A stretch of 64,000 bases of DNA, taken from positions 372,001 to 436,000 of the forward strand of contig NZ_CP046172.1 of NCBI RefSeq assembly GCF_011801145.1, given 5' to 3'. The notes beneath the pieces are model-generated. The model did not search any database and was not told the DNA's origin. It worked only from the letters and a program-made list of their open reading frames with translations. Source of the stretch: Nocardia arthritidis (GTDB lineage: Bacteria > Actinomycetota > Actinomycetes > Mycobacteriales > Mycobacteriaceae). Positions 63,323 to 64,000 of the stretch are shown here, one piece after another; the first letter of the stretch is position 1; each line of letters begins with the position of its first letter. Made by a program: the position numbers and the translations under genes.

Positions 63323-64000
63323 ATGGATCCCCAAGCAGCGCAGGCGACTACGGCGCCACCGGTCCTCGTACTCCTCCGCGACACCCGGCTGCGCGACGAG
63401 GTGCGCCGGGTCGCGGCCGCCGCCGAACGAGCGTTAGACGAAAGGGCACTGCCCGTCGGCAGGCACGCCTGGTCCGGTGCGCCGATGGTGATTCTCGACA
63501 CAACCGCCGCGCGAGAGTGCGCCGAGGCCGGATATCTGCGTCGCGTCGGCATCGTGCTGGTGACCGATGGCGAACCGGCACTGCCGGATTGGCAGGCCGC
63601 GACGGCGGTCGGCGCGGAGCGGGTCATCGCGCTGCCCGATGCCGCGGTCGGACTTATCGAGAAGTTTGCTGAGCATGCCGAACAGCGCACGGGCGACGGC
63701 GTGATCGTCGCCATCGCGGGTGCCGGCGGCGGTGCGGGCGCGTCCACCCTGGCCGCCGCGACCGCCCTGCGCGGTGCCACACAACGGTTCCGGCGCGACA
63801 CCATCCTCGTCGACGGCGCACCCCTCGGCGGTGGCCTGGACCTGCTGCTCGGGATCGAAACAACGGACGGTCTGCGCTGGCCCGACCTGGTTGTCGAGGA
63901 CGGCAGGGTCTCGGCATCGGCGCTGCACGGCGCGCTGCCGAGCGCCGCGCCCGGGCTCGCCGTGCTGTCCTGCGGGCGTGGTGGTGCGGGCCGGTTGCCA
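63323..64000 (+). CDS. ssd: septum site-determining protein Ssd (3' end beyond edge)
   Basis: A MinD/CpaE-like P-loop protein, Rv3660c-type; 226 codons are visible with no stop. The N-terminal receiver-like region (PPVLVLLRDTRLRDEVRRV) precedes a deviant Walker A (VAIAGAGGGAGASTLAAATA) and a later TILVDGAPLGGGLDLLLGIE. Ssd affects septum formation in mycobacteria, and genes for a Tad/Flp-type secretion system usually follow. ATG 63323 has no clear ribosome site. Two DnaA boxes lie upstream, and the 6C RNA precedes it on the same strand. Confidence 0.88.
   Translation, partial: MDPQAAQATTAPPVLVLLRDTRLRDEVRRVAAAAERALDERALPVGRHAWSGAPMVILDTTAARECAEAGYLRRVGIVLVTDGEPALPDWQAATAVGAERVIALPDAAVGLIEKFAEHAEQRTGDGVIVAIAGAGGGAGASTLAAATALRGATQRFRRDTILVDGAPLGGGLDLLLGIETTDGLRWPDLVVEDGRVSASALHGALPSAAPGLAVLSCGRGGAGRLP

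Noticed and set aside
62318..63334. 338-aa minus frame over the tandem repeats
   Set aside because: Its repeating peptides (NQHYRTA and similar) come from the 67-bp DNA repeats; it also crosses the 6C gene antisense.

Overview
The window is chromosomal DNA from a high-GC, mycolic-acid-type actinomycete, most likely a Nocardia. The GC content, the heavy GC bias at third codon positions and the frequent GTG starts fit this. The gene order also fits: leuA-ask-asd at the left, then a long block from metallophosphoesterase/ponA2/whiB4 through the ArsA-like pair, RidA, MBL, crp, nth, marP, ephE, acs, dppABCD, a HAD phosphatase and ssd. That order matches Mycobacterium tuberculosis Rv3710-Rv3708c and Rv3683-Rv3660c as I know it from established annotation; no search was run here. 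No insertion sequence, prophage, integrase or CRISPR array was seen.

Layout. (1) 1-1850: the 5' part of leuA (minus strand, running off the left edge) with a leucine-codon leader peptide and an overlapping hairpin, which looks like attenuation control. (2) 1.9-16.4 kb: accessory genes, including a TauE/SafE permease, a secreted TAP-like peptidase, a Tat-exported cholesterol oxidase, an ion-channel-like membrane protein, LtrA, an SRPBCC protein, a GerW/YtfJ-like protein, TetR and MarR regulators with palindromic operators, two RibD_C/DHFR-like reductases and a large ATP-binding LuxR regulator. (3) 16.4-18.8 kb: the ask-asd operon for aspartate-family amino acids. (4) 18.8-33.4 kb: a second accessory section with three more TetR-type regulators, a hotdog thioesterase, a serine hydrolase, an amino acid permease, an AAA ATPase/TPR membrane protein pair, furA-katA, two candidate micro-ORFs, a P450-TetR pair and a WYL regulator. 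(5) 33.4-64 kb: the conserved cell-envelope and stress block, starting at tRNA-Pro(CGG).

How the genes work together. ask and asd feed lysine, threonine, methionine and diaminopimelate synthesis. PonA2, MarP, the holin-like membrane protein and Ssd act at the envelope or septum. FurA/KatA, WhiB4 and Crp are redox or cAMP-linked regulators with their targets. dppABCD encodes a complete peptide importer, with a perfect hairpin between the binding-protein gene and the permease genes. Many accessory regulators face their probable target gene across a short divergent promoter carrying a perfect inverted repeat, so local autoregulated pairs dominate that part.

RNA and DNA signals are the most interesting part. 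The right end carries two ncRNAs recognisable by position and structure. One is an about 295-nt Ms1/MTS2823-like (6S-like) RNA on the minus strand at 61025-61321, with a strong promoter and a CRP-like palindrome in its spacer. The other is the C-rich-loop 6C RNA on the plus strand at 63105-63201. Between the HAD gene and 6C lies a degenerate tandem array of about eight 67-bp units. Two consensus DnaA boxes lie just upstream of ssd. These calls come from reading the sequence; similarity, covariation and expression were not tested.
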